Shown here: positions 17,415 to 26,916 of the stretch, in pieces
Position numbering within the stretch: the first letter of the stretch is position 1
Layout: every line of letters starts with the position of its first letter
From: Hydrogenophaga palleronii_A
Lineage (GTDB): Bacteria; Pseudomonadota; Gammaproteobacteria; Burkholderiales; Burkholderiaceae_C
Assembly: GCF_031457455.1 (NCBI RefSeq)
Contig: NZ_JAVDWU010000004.1
Coordinates: 186,001-250,000, forward strand
Direction: 5' to 3'
DNA length: 64,000 nucleotides
Notes under the pieces: generated by a model
The model's input: only the letters and a program-made list of their open reading frames with translations
Database searches by the model: none
What the model was told of the DNA's origin: nothing
Position numbers and translations under genes: made by a program

Positions 17415-20400
17415 ATGCTAGACAAGCTCGCCGACAGTTCGCAGACGGACGCACCGCTCGCCGACCTCGGCCCGCTGGCCTGGGTGTTTGAAGAACTTCG
17501 CAAGTCCTTCGATGGTGCGAACAAGGCGATCCGTCGGTTCGTTCGCGAGACCGAACAATCCCGGTACGACGACCTGGAAGCGGTTGATCCGGGTTCGCTG
17601 CGTCTGGCTCGCCAGCAGCTTCATCAGGCGGTGGGCGCGCTCGAAATGGTGGGCCTCGTGGCGCCCGCGCAGGTTCTGCGTGCCATGGAGGCGGCCGTTC
17701 AAAGGTTCGTGAAGCGCCCCCAGATCTGCACCACGGAGGCCGCTGACAAGATCGAGCGAGCCAGCTTTGCGCTGATCGAATACCTTGAAGCGGTACTGAA
17801 CAACAAGCCGGTTCACGCGGTCGCCCTGTTCCCGCAGTACCGGGAAGTGCAGGAGCTGGCCGGCGCCGAGCGGGTGCACCCTGCGGACCTCTGGAATTTT
17901 GAGCACCGCGGCACGCATGTGCAACCGCCCCAGGACGTCAGTCCCAAACAGTGCAACGCGACGCTGCGATCGATGTTTGATCGTCTCGTGCTGCTGGTGG
18001 TCAAGACCCAGAGCCCGGCGGCCGCCCTGCAACTGGCCAAGTTGAGTGCGTCGCTGTCTGCAGGCGCCTCGGAAGCGCGTGAACAAACCTTCTGGCGTGT
18101 GGTCGCTGGCTATTTCGAGGCGTTGGGGTACAAGTTCCTGCCACCCGATCTGTACGCCAAACGTGCGACCTCCCGCATCCTGCTGCAGTTTGCTTCTTTC
18201 GTTCAGGGCAAAACGCAGGTCTCTGAAACGCTGTTGCACGATCTGTTGTTTCTGTGCGCCCAGTCCGAAAATGGATCGCCAGAACAGGCGCCCAACCTGC
18301 TGGCCGTCAAGCAGGCCTTTGGTTTGGTTGACGAACGGCCGGTGAACTACCACCAGGCCACCTTGGGTCGTTACGACCCAGCTGTGTTGGCTCAGGCACG
18401 CAAACGCATTCACACCGCCAAGGAAGCTTGGTCGCTGTTCTCGGGTGGCGACGCCAGCCGATCGCGGCAAGTGGTGGACCAGTTTGGTCTCGTGGCCGAT
18501 TCGCTTCTGAAGCTGCATCCCGCCAGCACCGTGCTCGCACAGGCGCTCGTCAAGGCGGCCGAGCAAGCCACGCGCGAAATCCGTGGCGTGCGGCCGGAGC
18601 TGGCCATGGAAGTGGCCACGACCACGCTGTACCTCGAGGCCGCATTCGAAGATTTTGATCCCAATGCCCATGAGCTCACCGAGCGCACACAAGCGTTGGC
18701 CGCGCGACTTGAAAGCGTGCTTGCAGGTGAGCCGGCCCAACCGCTGGACACCTGGATGGAGCAGCTCTACCGCCGTGTGAGCGACCGCCAGACGATGGGC
18801 AGCGTGGTGGGCGAACTGAAGGCTTCGCTGACCGAAGCGGAGAAGTCGCTCGACCAGTTCTTCCGGGCTCCTGTCGAAAAAGCAGGCCTGCATGTGGCGG
18901 TTTCCCAGCTGGGACAAATGCGGGGCGTGCTGTCGGTGCTGGGTCTCGATCAGGCGGTACAGACCGTGGCGCGCATGCGCACCGTCGTGGACCAGATCCT
19001 CGACACCGAGGTCGACGAAGCGATGGCCCGCGAAGCCGGTACCTTCCAGCAGCTGGGCAACAACCTCAGTGCCCTGAGTTTCCTGGTGGACATGCTCAAC
19101 TACCAGCCTGCGCTGGCCAAGAAGCTGTTTGTCTTTGATGAAGAAAAGGGCGAACTGCTGCCCCTGATGGGCCGCACGCTGGCCGACAAGTTGCCCGAGC
19201 AGCCCGCCAGAGAAGACGCCCAGGCCATCGACGCTGGTGTGCAGCGCGTCGTGGAAGGTGTCCAGGACGGCGTCAACCTGGCTGATCTGAGCGAACAGCT
19301 CGACACCCTGGCTTCACAGGCCTCGCTGGCCGAACAGCCGGAGGTGGCACGCGCCGCACGTGAAGCTGCCCAGGCGGTCATTCATGACGACCCCAAAGCC
19401 GGTGCGCAAGCCTTGGTCGATCTTTCCATCGCCTCGGCACAAGCCCCCAGCGAGCCCCGCGACATGCCGGTGGACGACGCACTGGGCGAAGAAGACGATC
19501 TGCTCGACATCTTCCTGGAAGAAGCGCGCGAAGTGGTGCACAACGGCCAGGAGGCCGTGAGCCAGCTGCAGGCGCAGCCTGCCGACCTCGAGCACCTGAC
19601 CACCTTGCGCCGCGCTTTCCATACCCTCAAAGGGAGCTCGCGCATGGTCGGCCTCATCGAATTCGGTGACGCGGCATGGGCCATGGAGCAGATGCTCAAC
19701 GCGGCCCTGGCCGAACAAGGCGCCTCCAAGCCCGAAATGCTCCGCTTGGCTGGCGAAGCCATGGCCGGCTTTTCGCGCTGGGTTCAAGACATCGAGGGAC
19801 GCACCGGCGTTCCATGGAGCGCTCAGCCGTTCAGGGACAGCGCCGAATCGTGGCGCAACCAAGCGGTGTACCGCCCACTGGTTTTGCCCGAGGCGCAGGC
19901 TGCCGCGGTAGAAACCGCTTCGGTCGCGGAACCGGAAGCCGATCCGTTTGCCCTGGAACTGGCGCAAGGTTCCGATGTGGTTGCCGTTGAGGCGGTGGAC
20001 GTGGCGGCGCTGCCAGAGCATGAAGATGCGGCGCCTTTGGCGGTGGAAGCGAGCGAGCAAGGCGACGCGGCGGAGCAACTGCTGTCTGAAGGCATTGAGC
20101 TGGACGCTGGAACGCCAGAAGCTTCGCGAGACGAGCTGCCTCCCCTGCATGGCCATGCGGATTTTGTCGATACCTCGACCTTTGGTGGCGATCTCGGGAT
20201 GGCTTCGGATCCCGTTTTCATTGAGGTCCCTGGCAATGTCGCATCGCAACCGATGTTCAGCGACATCGACATGGCCAGCCTTTCCCGCTTCTCTTCCTTT
20301 GCAGCGCCCGAAGCGCCGGTCGCCGAGCACACGCCAGCGGCCGAAGCACCTGCGGATGACGCCCCCGTTGAGGCCATTGAAGTCACGGCCGACGCGCAGC

Positions 20401-23400
20401 CCATTTTTGAATCCGGCGTTGATCTGGCGGTTGAAGAAGCCTTGCCGGTGGATGACGGTATTCCGGTGCTTCACGCCGTTGAAGTGTCCGAAGAAGGCAG
20501 CAGAGCGCACGATATTCCGGTCGACGTGCCTGAATTGCTGGACGAGGTGCCTGACGACCAGACCAAGGTCATCGGGGATCTCCGCATCGGCATCAAGCTC
20601 TACAACGTCTACCTCAACGAAGCGGACGAATGGTCCCGGCGTCTGGTGAATTGTCTGGGCGAATGGGCGCTTGAGCGGCACGAGCCATTGACCGCCGACG
20701 CGGAATCCCTCGCGCACTCGCTGGCAGGCAGTTCGGCCACGGTCGGATTCGAATCGCTCTCACGCATTGCCCGTGCGCTGGAACATGCGCTCAACACGGT
20801 GAGCCAGCATCAGGAAGGCGGGCAACAGGCCTCCGCCGAGCACGCACAGTTGTTCGTGGATGCCTCGGAAGACATTCGACGGCTGCTGCACCAGTTCGCA
20901 GCTGGCTTCATCAAGGAACCGAACGCCGAGTTGCTCGACGCGTTGTACCGCGTGGTGCACGAGCCGTGGCCTGAAGCAGCGGCGGATCTGGTGGTGGAGG
21001 CCCCTGAAGTCCCGATCGCACCATCGGACGCCGACATCTCCGCACCGTCGCTGATGGTGACGGAGTTCGAGCCCCTGCACGCTCCCGAAGACCATGCCGA
21101 TCATGCTGTCGTTCAAGACATCGATGACGACATCGACGTGCTCGACACCATTGACGCCGACCTGTTCCCCATCTTCACGGAAGAGGCGCTGGAGCTTCTG
21201 CCCCAGCTGGGTGGCGCATTACGCCAGTGGGTGGCACGTCCAGACAACAACAGCGCCCGTGCGGAAGTGCTGCGCAACCTGCACACGCTCAAAGGCAGTG
21301 CCCGCTTGGCAGGCGCCTTGCGACTGGGTGAAATGGCCCACCGCATGGAGACCGACGCCGAGCGCATGGGCTCGGATGTGAAGCGAAGCGCGGATCTGGA
21401 ACCCCTCGAAGCAGCCTTCGATGCCATCACCGCCCGCTTTGATGTGCTGCGGCATGCCGAACATCCTTCGGAAGACCTGACCCCGCTGGCCGAGATCGTG
21501 GTACCAGCCGATATTGCGCTGGTGGCACCTGAAGACGCCGCCCCAGAAGCCCAGGCCGAGGAGCAGACCGCAACATCAACACCAGCAAGCCCTGTCGCAG
21601 AGAGCTTGTCCAATCTCACGCTGCCCCGCATTCCCATGGTGGCCCAGGCCCGCGCCGGTGCTGCCGTGCGCGTGCGCCCTGAGCTCCTGGACCGCCTAGT
21701 CAACCAGGCGGGTGAGGTCATCATCACGCGTTCGCGCATGGAGTCCGAACTGGTGACCCTGCGAGGATCGCTGAAGGATCTCACAGGCAACCTGGATCGC
21801 CTTCGCATGCAGCTGCGCGACATCGAGCTTCAGGCCGAGACCCAGATGCAGTCGCGACTGGCGCAGGCCCGCGATGCCGATCAGTCGTTCGATCCGCTGG
21901 AGTTCGACCGTTTCACCCGCGTTCAGGAACTCACCCGGATGATGGCCGAGTCGGTCAACGACGTGGCCACGGTGCAGCGCAACCTGCAGCGCGCCGTGGA
22001 AGCGACCGAAGACGGCCTCGTGGCGCAGGCGCGCCAGACCCGGGAGCTTCAACGCGACCTGCTGCGCACGCGCATGGTGGAGTTTGAAGGCATTTCCGAG
22101 CGGCTGTACCGTGTGGTGCGTCAGGCCTCGAAAGAAACACACAAGCAGGTGCGTCTCGATATCACCGGCGGCAACATCGAAATGGACCGGGGTGTGCTGG
22201 ACCGGATGACCGCCGCTTTTGAACATCTGCTGCGCAACAGCGTGGTGCACGGCATCGAGTCGCCCGATGAGCGGGCCGCCGCAGGCAAACCGCACGAAGG
22301 GCGTATCGAGATTCGCCTTGCTCAGGAACTCAATGACGTGTCGGTGGTGTTCAGCGATGATGGCGCCGGCCTGGATCTGGATCGCCTGCGCGAAAAGGCT
22401 TTGGCTCAAGGGCTTGTTCAACCCGGGGTCAGCCTCTCGGATGCAGAAGCCGCCCAACTGGTGTTCGAGGCAGGCCTGAGCACGGCTCAGGAAGTCTCCG
22501 AGCTGGCCGGGCGTGGCATCGGCATGGACGTGGTGCGTGCCGACGTGGTGGCACTGGGCGGCCGGATTGAAACCAGCAGCGAGCGAGGCCAGGGGGCCAG
22601 CTTCAAACTGGTGTTGCCGCTCACCACCGCTGTGACGCAGGTGGTGATGGTTCGGGCGGGTGCCCTCACGCTGGGTGTGCCGTCCAACATCGTGGAACTG
22701 GTGCGCCGGGTCAGCGCAGAGGAACTGGCCAAGGCGTACGAGACGGGCACTCTGCACGCGGGTGCGGAAGACATTCCCTTCTACTGGGCCGGTGCCCTGC
22801 TGCAGTCCTCGCCGCGATCGGTGGAAACCGCCCGCACGCTGCCTGTGGTGATCTTCCGAAGCGCTGCCCAGCGCGTTGCCATGCACGTGGACGCGGTCCT
22901 GGGCAACCAGGAAGTCGTGGTGAAGAACCTGGGATCGCAGCTGTCGCGTCTGCCGGGTCTGGCGGGCATGTCCATCCTCGCCTCGGGCGCCGTCGCATTG
23001 ATCTACAACCCGGTGGCCCTGGCGACCGTGTACGGCGCGCAAGTGCATGAATGGGTGGCCGCCCAGGCACACACGCCTCAGCCGGCACAGGGCGACACCC
23101 TTTCTGCCGCCGATCTGGCCACCAACGCGGTGCCGCTGATTTTGGTGGTGGACGATTCGATCACCGTGCGTCGCGTCACACAGCGTCTGCTGCAGCGCGA
23201 AGGTTATCGGGTGTCGTTGGCTGCGGATGGCCTGCAGGCGCTGGAGCGCCTGCAGCAGGAGCGGCCGACCGTGGTGCTGTCCGACATTGAGATGCCGCGC
23301 ATGGATGGCTTTGACCTGGTGCGCAACATCCGGGGCGACGCCCGCCTGGCGGGTCTGCCGGTGATCATGATCACCTCGCGCATCGCGGAAAAGCACCGCG

Positions 23401-23510
23401 AGCATGCCCGGGAACTGGGTGTGGACCACTACCTCGGAAAGCCTTACGCCGAAGACGAGCTGCTGGCCCTCATCGGTCACTACGCCCAGCTGGCGGCGGA
23501 ACAGGCTTGA
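17415..23510 (+). CDS. chpA: Hybrid histidine kinase ChpA (PilL) of the Pil-Chp system
   Basis: 2031 residues. The first ~690 residues are helical and match the PilL/ChpA N-terminal region. Three phosphotransfer domains with His are visible: FHTLKGSSRMVG (about 735), LAHSLAGSSATVGF (about 1100) and LHTLKGSARLAG (about 1289). Alanine/acid-rich linkers separate them. A CheA-type dimerisation segment follows (RPELLDRLVNQAGEVIITRS), then the ATPase domain (LLRNSVVHGIESPDERAAAG, FSDDGAGLDLDRL, GRGIGMDVVRADV), a CheW-like domain, and a C-terminal receiver with Asp in VVLSDIEMPRMDGFDL and Lys in YLGKPYAEDELL. P. aeruginosa ChpA is longer (about 2470) with more Xpt domains. No pilK methyltransferase or chpB methylesterase follows. 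Confidence 0.95.
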   Translation: MLDKLADSSQTDAPLADLGPLAWVFEELRKSFDGANKAIRRFVRETEQSRYDDLEAVDPGSLRLARQQLHQAVGALEMVGLVAPAQVLRAMEAAVQRFVKRPQICTTEAADKIERASFALIEYLEAVLNNKPVHAVALFPQYREVQELAGAERVHPADLWNFEHRGTHVQPPQDVSPKQCNATLRSMFDRLVLLVVKTQSPAAALQLAKLSASLSAGASEAREQTFWRVVAGYFEALGYKFLPPDLYAKRATSRILLQFASFVQGKTQVSETLLHDLLFLCAQSENGSPEQAPNLLAVKQAFGLVDERPVNYHQATLGRYDPAVLAQARKRIHTAKEAWSLFSGGDASRSRQVVDQFGLVADSLLKLHPASTVLAQALVKAAEQATREIRGVRPELAMEVATTTLYLEAAFEDFDPNAHELTERTQALAARLESVLAGEPAQPLDTWMEQLYRRVSDRQTMGSVVGELKASLTEAEKSLDQFFRAPVEKAGLHVAVSQLGQMRGVLSVLGLDQAVQTVARMRTVVDQILDTEVDEAMAREAGTFQQLGNNLSALSFLVDMLNYQPALAKKLFVFDEEKGELLPLMGRTLADKLPEQPAREDAQAIDAGVQRVVEGVQDGVNLADLSEQLDTLASQASLAEQPEVARAAREAAQAVIHDDPKAGAQALVDLSIASAQAPSEPRDMPVDDALGEEDDLLDIFLEEAREVVHNGQEAVSQLQAQPADLEHLTTLRRAFHTLKGSSRMVGLIEFGDAAWAMEQMLNAALAEQGASKPEMLRLAGEAMAGFSRWVQDIEGRTGVPWSAQPFRDSAESWRNQAVYRPLVLPEAQAAAVETASVAEPEADPFALELAQGSDVVAVEAVDVAALPEHEDAAPLAVEASEQGDAAEQLLSEGIELDAGTPEASRDELPPLHGHADFVDTSTFGGDLGMASDPVFIEVPGNVASQPMFSDIDMASLSRFSSFAAPEAPVAEHTPAAEAPADDAPVEAIEVTADAQPIFESGVDLAVEEALPVDDGIPVLHAVEVSEEGSRAHDIPVDVPELLDEVPDDQTKVIGDLRIGIKLYNVYLNEADEWSRRLVNCLGEWALERHEPLTADAESLAHSLAGSSATVGFESLSRIARALEHALNTVSQHQEGGQQASAEHAQLFVDASEDIRRLLHQFAAGFIKEPNAELLDALYRVVHEPWPEAAADLVVEAPEVPIAPSDADISAPSLMVTEFEPLHAPEDHADHAVVQDIDDDIDVLDTIDADLFPIFTEEALELLPQLGGALRQWVARPDNNSARAEVLRNLHTLKGSARLAGALRLGEMAHRMETDAERMGSDVKRSADLEPLEAAFDAITARFDVLRHAEHPSEDLTPLAEIVVPADIALVAPEDAAPEAQAEEQTATSTPASPVAESLSNLTLPRIPMVAQARAGAAVRVRPELLDRLVNQAGEVIITRSRMESELVTLRGSLKDLTGNLDRLRMQLRDIELQAETQMQSRLAQARDADQSFDPLEFDRFTRVQELTRMMAESVNDVATVQRNLQRAVEATEDGLVAQARQTRELQRDLLRTRMVEFEGISERLYRVVRQASKETHKQVRLDITGGNIEMDRGVLDRMTAAFEHLLRNSVVHGIESPDERAAAGKPHEGRIEIRLAQELNDVSVVFSDDGAGLDLDRLREKALAQGLVQPGVSLSDAEAAQLVFEAGLSTAQEVSELAGRGIGMDVVRADVVALGGRIETSSERGQGASFKLVLPLTTAVTQVVMVRAGALTLGVPSNIVELVRRVSAEELAKAYETGTLHAGAEDIPFYWAGALLQSSPRSVETARTLPVVIFRSAAQRVAMHVDAVLGNQEVVVKNLGSQLSRLPGLAGMSILASGAVALIYNPVALATVYGAQVHEWVAAQAHTPQPAQGDTLSAADLATNAVPLILVVDDSITVRRVTQRLLQREGYRVSLAADGLQALERLQQERPTVVLSDIEMPRMDGFDLVRNIRGDARLAGLPVIMITSRIAEKHREHARELGVDHYLGKPYAEDELLALIGHYAQLAAEQA

Positions 23511-23512
23511 CA

Positions 23513-23690
23513 GGGTCCACCCCCGCCGCGCTTTGCGCGACCCCCTCAAGGGGGCTGAGGGCCGCGGCTCCAAGCCTGCCTGCGCAGGCTTGGACAGCCC
23601 GAAGAAGCCTCGACTCTGGCGAGGCTGCGGCCTGCAAGGCATACCAGTGGCCCGGCGAAGCCGGTTCCACGGTATCTCTGGGTGAGGACA
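23513..23690 (+). repeat. Repeat B, copy 3 (long variant after chpA)
   Basis: Starts three bases after the chpA stop, oriented with it. It has the CCGCGCTTTGCGCG and CCCCCTCAAGGGGG palindromes of the family, then an added middle part with its own hairpin (AAGCCTGCCTGCGCAGGCTT), and ends with GGCCCGGCGAAGCCGG and a TCTCTGG tail. At about 175 bases it is the longest member and shows that the family is modular. Confidence 0.7.
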
Positions 23691-23720
23691 TAGCTCGCCG
23701 GAAAGGTTGCGGGCCAAACC

Positions 23721-25202
23721 TCAAATCTTTTTGGGGTTCTTGACCACCGCGTAGCGCGTCAGCGTGGCTTCCCTGGCTTCTGCGTGGTCCACGATGGGCA
23801 AAGGGTAGTTTTCACCCAACACCAGACCCGCCGCGGCTTTCTCAATCTCGTTGGCCTTCCATGGCGCATGGATGGCTGCGTCGGGCAGACCGGCGAGCTG
23901 CGGCAGGTAGCGCCGGATGAACCTGCCGCCGGGATCGAATTTCTCGCTTTGCGTGATGGGGTTGAAGATGCGGAAGTAGGGTTGGGCATCGCAACCGCTG
24001 GAGCTGGCCCACTGCCAGCCGCCGTTGTTGGCGGCGAGGTCGAAGTCGATCAGGTGCTCTGCAAAATAGCGCTCTCCCCAACGCCAGTCGATGCCCAGAT
24101 CCTTGACCAGGAAGCTGGCCACCACCATGCGCAGGCGGTTGTGCATGTAGCCGGTCTGGTTGATCTGGGCCATCGCGGCATCCACCAGGGGGTAACCGGT
24201 TCGCCCTTCGCACCAGGCCGCAAACAGGGTCTTGGCATGTTTGCCATGCTCGAATCGGATGTGGTCGTACTCGGGCTTGAAGGCGCCGTGCACCACATGC
24301 GGGTGATTGGCCAGCACCTGGTGGTAGAAGTCGCGCCAGATCAGCTCAGAGAGCCAGGTGCTGGCGCCGCCGATGCCCTGCAGATGCAACTGGTAGGCCA
24401 CCGACGCCACCTGCCGGATCGAGAGGGTGCCGAACCGCAGGTGCACACTGAGGTAGCTGGGCCCCTTGATCGCCGGGAAGTTGCGGGCCTCTTCATAGCG
24501 GTCGATGCGCTGGACAAAGTCTTCGAACAGGTGGTGGCCACCGCTGCTGCCCGTGGGCATGGGCAACTGCGACAGGTTGCTGGGCTCAAAGCCCAGCGAT
24601 GCCGGGCTGGGCACGGGGGCGGCCAGATCCGCAGGCACAGGGGCCAGAGAGGATCCGTATTTCTCAACAGGATAGGCTTTCAGGTGATACGGGGTGAGCT
24701 GCTTGAGCCAGGCGTTCTTGTAGGGTGTGAAAACCCCAAAGGCATGTCCGGCCTGGGTGAGCACCTCGCGGCGCTCGAAGATCACATGGTCCTTGTGGCT
24801 GTGCATCAGGATGCCTGCGTGCGCGAGGCTACCGAACACCTGGGCGTCTCGGGCCAGTGCGTCAGGCTCGTCGTCGTGGTTGGCGAAGACCGCCTGCACC
24901 TGCAGCTGTTGCGCCAAAGCAGGGATCTCGGTCTGGGCGCGGGCATGGCGCACGATCAGACCACCGCCCTTGATGCCGTGTGCTTCGGCCAGACTGCGCA
25001 AGCGCTCATCCAGTTCGACCAGCGATTCCCGGATGAACTCGACGCGGCGGTCGACACGGGCCAGCGGGTCGAGGATGTCGGTGTCAAAAACGAACACACA
25101 CCAGACCTGCTTGCAGGCTTTGAGCGCGTGGTGCAGGGCAGCGTTGTCCTCTGCCCGAAGATCGCGGCGGAACCACATCAGGCCTTTGTCGTAGGTGTTC
25201 AT
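23721..25202 (-). CDS. phrB: Deoxyribodipyrimidine photolyase
   Basis: 493 residues from ATG giving MNTYDKGLMWFRRDLR. The N-terminal photolyase domain (antenna binding) starts there. The C-terminal FAD-binding domain has TGYPLVDAAMAQINQTGYMH, NRLRMVVASFLVKDL and NNGGWQWASSSGCDAQPYF, with RIFNP after it, the class I CPD photolyase signature. It repairs UV pyrimidine dimers using blue light. It is divergent from yqgE, with only 54 bases between the two starts. A longer ORF upstream would overlap yqgE, so the inner ATG was chosen. Confidence 0.95.
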   Translation of the reverse strand: MNTYDKGLMWFRRDLRAEDNAALHHALKACKQVWCVFVFDTDILDPLARVDRRVEFIRESLVELDERLRSLAEAHGIKGGGLIVRHARAQTEIPALAQQLQVQAVFANHDDEPDALARDAQVFGSLAHAGILMHSHKDHVIFERREVLTQAGHAFGVFTPYKNAWLKQLTPYHLKAYPVEKYGSSLAPVPADLAAPVPSPASLGFEPSNLSQLPMPTGSSGGHHLFEDFVQRIDRYEEARNFPAIKGPSYLSVHLRFGTLSIRQVASVAYQLHLQGIGGASTWLSELIWRDFYHQVLANHPHVVHGAFKPEYDHIRFEHGKHAKTLFAAWCEGRTGYPLVDAAMAQINQTGYMHNRLRMVVASFLVKDLGIDWRWGERYFAEHLIDFDLAANNGGWQWASSSGCDAQPYFRIFNPITQSEKFDPGGRFIRRYLPQLAGLPDAAIHAPWKANEIEKAAAGLVLGENYPLPIVDHAEAREATLTRYAVVKNPKKI

Positions 25203-25256
25203 GGTGGCGTCCGGCGCGCGAGCGGCCGAATGGGTGGCGCGGCTTAAAATCCCGCG

Positions 25257-25847
25257 ATGTCTGCCGATTCTGCCCCCACCAACCTGACCAATCATTTTCT
25301 GATTGCGATGCCCGCCCTCAGTGACGAGCTATTCGGCCGCAGCGTAGTGTTTCTGTGTGAACACAGTGACAAAGGCGCATTGGGCCTGGTCATCAACAAG
25401 CCCAGCGACATCCTTCTGCCCCGCCTGTTTGAAAAAATCGACCTTTCCCTGGGCAGGGAAGACCTGTCCGACCAGCCCGTGTTTCAGGGCGGTCCCGTGC
25501 AGACCGAACGCGGGTTCGTGCTGCACGACGCGGTCGAGGGTGGTGAAGGTGAGTCCGTATACGCGTCTACCCTGTCCATTCCCGGCGGGCTCGAAATGAC
25601 CACGTCCAAGGACGTGCTGGAGGCCATCTCCTCCGGCGCCGGACCGCGCAGGGTGTTTGTGACGCTGGGCTATGCCTCCTGGGGTCAGGGGCAATTGGAG
25701 TCGGAAATCACGGAGAACAGCTGGCTCACCGTGGAGGCCGATCCTGACCTGATCTTTGATACCCCCGTGGCCGAGCGCTACGAACGCGCCATGGCCTTGC
25801 TGGGCCTGCAACCCTGGATGCTCTCGCCTGACGCGGGGCATGGGTGA
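25257..25847 (+). CDS. YqgE/AlgH family protein
   Basis: 196 residues. Family landmarks are TNHFLIAMPALSDELFGRSVVFLCEH, GALGLVINKP, the FQGGPVQTERGFVLH block and FVTLGYASWGQGQLESEI. Function is not firmly known; YqgE/AlgH proteins are widely found next to ruvX (yqgF), as here. It heads the pyrimidine operon, and ruvX follows after a repeat B element. Confidence 0.94.
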   Translation: MSADSAPTNLTNHFLIAMPALSDELFGRSVVFLCEHSDKGALGLVINKPSDILLPRLFEKIDLSLGREDLSDQPVFQGGPVQTERGFVLHDAVEGGEGESVYASTLSIPGGLEMTTSKDVLEAISSGAGPRRVFVTLGYASWGQGQLESEITENSWLTVEADPDLIFDTPVAERYERAMALLGLQPWMLSPDAGHG

Positions 25848-25849
25848 GG

Positions 25850-25950
25850 ATGAACACCCCCCGCGCCGCTTCGCGTCACCCCCCTCTCTCGCCTTCGGCG
25901 GGAGGGGGGCCACACCTGCGGCCCGGCAAAGCCGGTTCCGTGGTGTGTGC
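25850..25950 (+). repeat. Repeat B, copy 4 (between yqgE and ruvX)
   Basis: Immediately after the yqgE stop, in the same orientation. It contains GCGCCGCTTCGCGTC, a CCCCCCT...GGAGGGGGG arm pair, and GGCCCGGCAAAGCCGG. It is nearly identical to copy 1 in its left half and to copy 5 in its right half. Because ruvX and the pyr genes follow on the same strand, it either attenuates the operon or is read through. Confidence 0.7.
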
Positions 25951-25985
25951 TGGATGGCGCGACTTCGCGCCGAGGTGAACAGTCG

Positions 25986-26390
25986 ATGCCGACGGTCCTT
26001 GACACTGCCGCACAGACGTTCCTGGCGTTTGACTACGGCCTGAAACGCACCGGCGTGGCCAGCGGCAACCGCATCACCCGCAGCGCCACGCCACAGACCA
26101 CGATTACCGCCGAGGGTGAATCGCGCTTTGTGCAGATTGCCCAGCGCCTGAAAGAGTGGCAGCCCGATGCCCTGGTGGTGGGGGTGCCCTACCACCCGGA
26201 CGGTGCTGCGCACGAAAATACCGCCCGTGCTTTGAAGTTTGCGCGCCAGTTGCGGGGGCGCCATGGGCTGCCGGTGTATGAGGTGGACGAGCGCTACTCC
26301 ACCACCGAGGCGCACAGCCTGGGCGCCAAAGATGCCGACGCCGTTTCGGCTTGCATCATCCTGGAACAGTTTTTGAGGAGCCTGCCTTGA
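25986..26390 (+). CDS. ruvX: RuvX/YqgF RNase H-fold nuclease
   Basis: 134 residues from ATG giving MPTVLDTAAQTF; the ORF extends 13 codons further up into repeat-derived sequence, which I exclude. Motifs: FDYGLKRTGVASG with the first acidic residue, VVGVPYHPDGAAH, VDERYSTTEA and DADAVSACIILEQF with the last acidic residue. Family role: a Holliday-junction-like resolvase fold, and YqgF in E. coli matures 16S rRNA. The stop is overlapped by the pyrR start. Confidence 0.92.
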   Translation: MPTVLDTAAQTFLAFDYGLKRTGVASGNRITRSATPQTTITAEGESRFVQIAQRLKEWQPDALVVGVPYHPDGAAHENTARALKFARQLRGRHGLPVYEVDERYSTTEAHSLGAKDADAVSACIILEQFLRSLP

Positions 26391-26914
26391 CCCACCCGCC
26401 GCCCCCGGCTGCCGAGCTTGACGCTGAAGTCCTTTACGAAGGGTTGCGCAGCGCGGTCAAGCAATTCATGGCCGACTCACCCGTTCCCCTGGTGCTGGTT
26501 GGCATCACCTCGGGCGGTGCATGGCTTGCCGAGCGCCTGCAAAAAGACCTGGGGCTGCCAGGCGCGGCCGGCGTGATCTCGTCGGCCATGCACCGGGACG
26601 ACTTTTCGAAGCGCGGCCTGGCCAGCAGTGCGCAGACCAGTTTGCCGTTCGAGGTCAATGGTGCCCATGTGCTGCTGATCGACGACGTGCTCTACACCGG
26701 CCGCACCCTGCGTGCTGTGATCAACGAGCTGTACGACTACGGTCGCCCGGCCAGTGTCAAGCTGGCGGTGCTGGTGGACCGCGGCGGGCGCGAACTGCCC
26801 ATCGAGCCCAACCTGTGCGTGACCACGCTGAGCTTGCCTGACGACCAGTTGCTTGAGTTGGCGCGAGACGAGCAGGGTCGCCTGAGTTTTGTACTGGAAA
26901 ACAGGAAGATCTGA
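26387..26914 (+). CDS. pyrR: PyrR pyrimidine regulator / uracil phosphoribosyltransferase
   Basis: 175 residues from a TTG start (26387) that overlaps the ruvX stop; GAGGAG at 26375-26380 is correctly spaced and decides this start over an ATG at 26351 inside ruvX. The PRPP-binding motif LLIDDVLYTGRTLRA and a flexible loop with SSAMHRDDFSKRG are typical PyrR/PRTase features. In Gram-positive bacteria PyrR binds pyr mRNA; in proteobacteria it sits in pyrBC operons, with the regulatory role less certain. pyrB starts two bases after its stop. Confidence 0.9.
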   Translation: MTHPPPPAAELDAEVLYEGLRSAVKQFMADSPVPLVLVGITSGGAWLAERLQKDLGLPGAAGVISSAMHRDDFSKRGLASSAQTSLPFEVNGAHVLLIDDVLYTGRTLRAVINELYDYGRPASVKLAVLVDRGGRELPIEPNLCVTTLSLPDDQLLELARDEQGRLSFVLENRKI

Positions 26915-26916
26915 AC

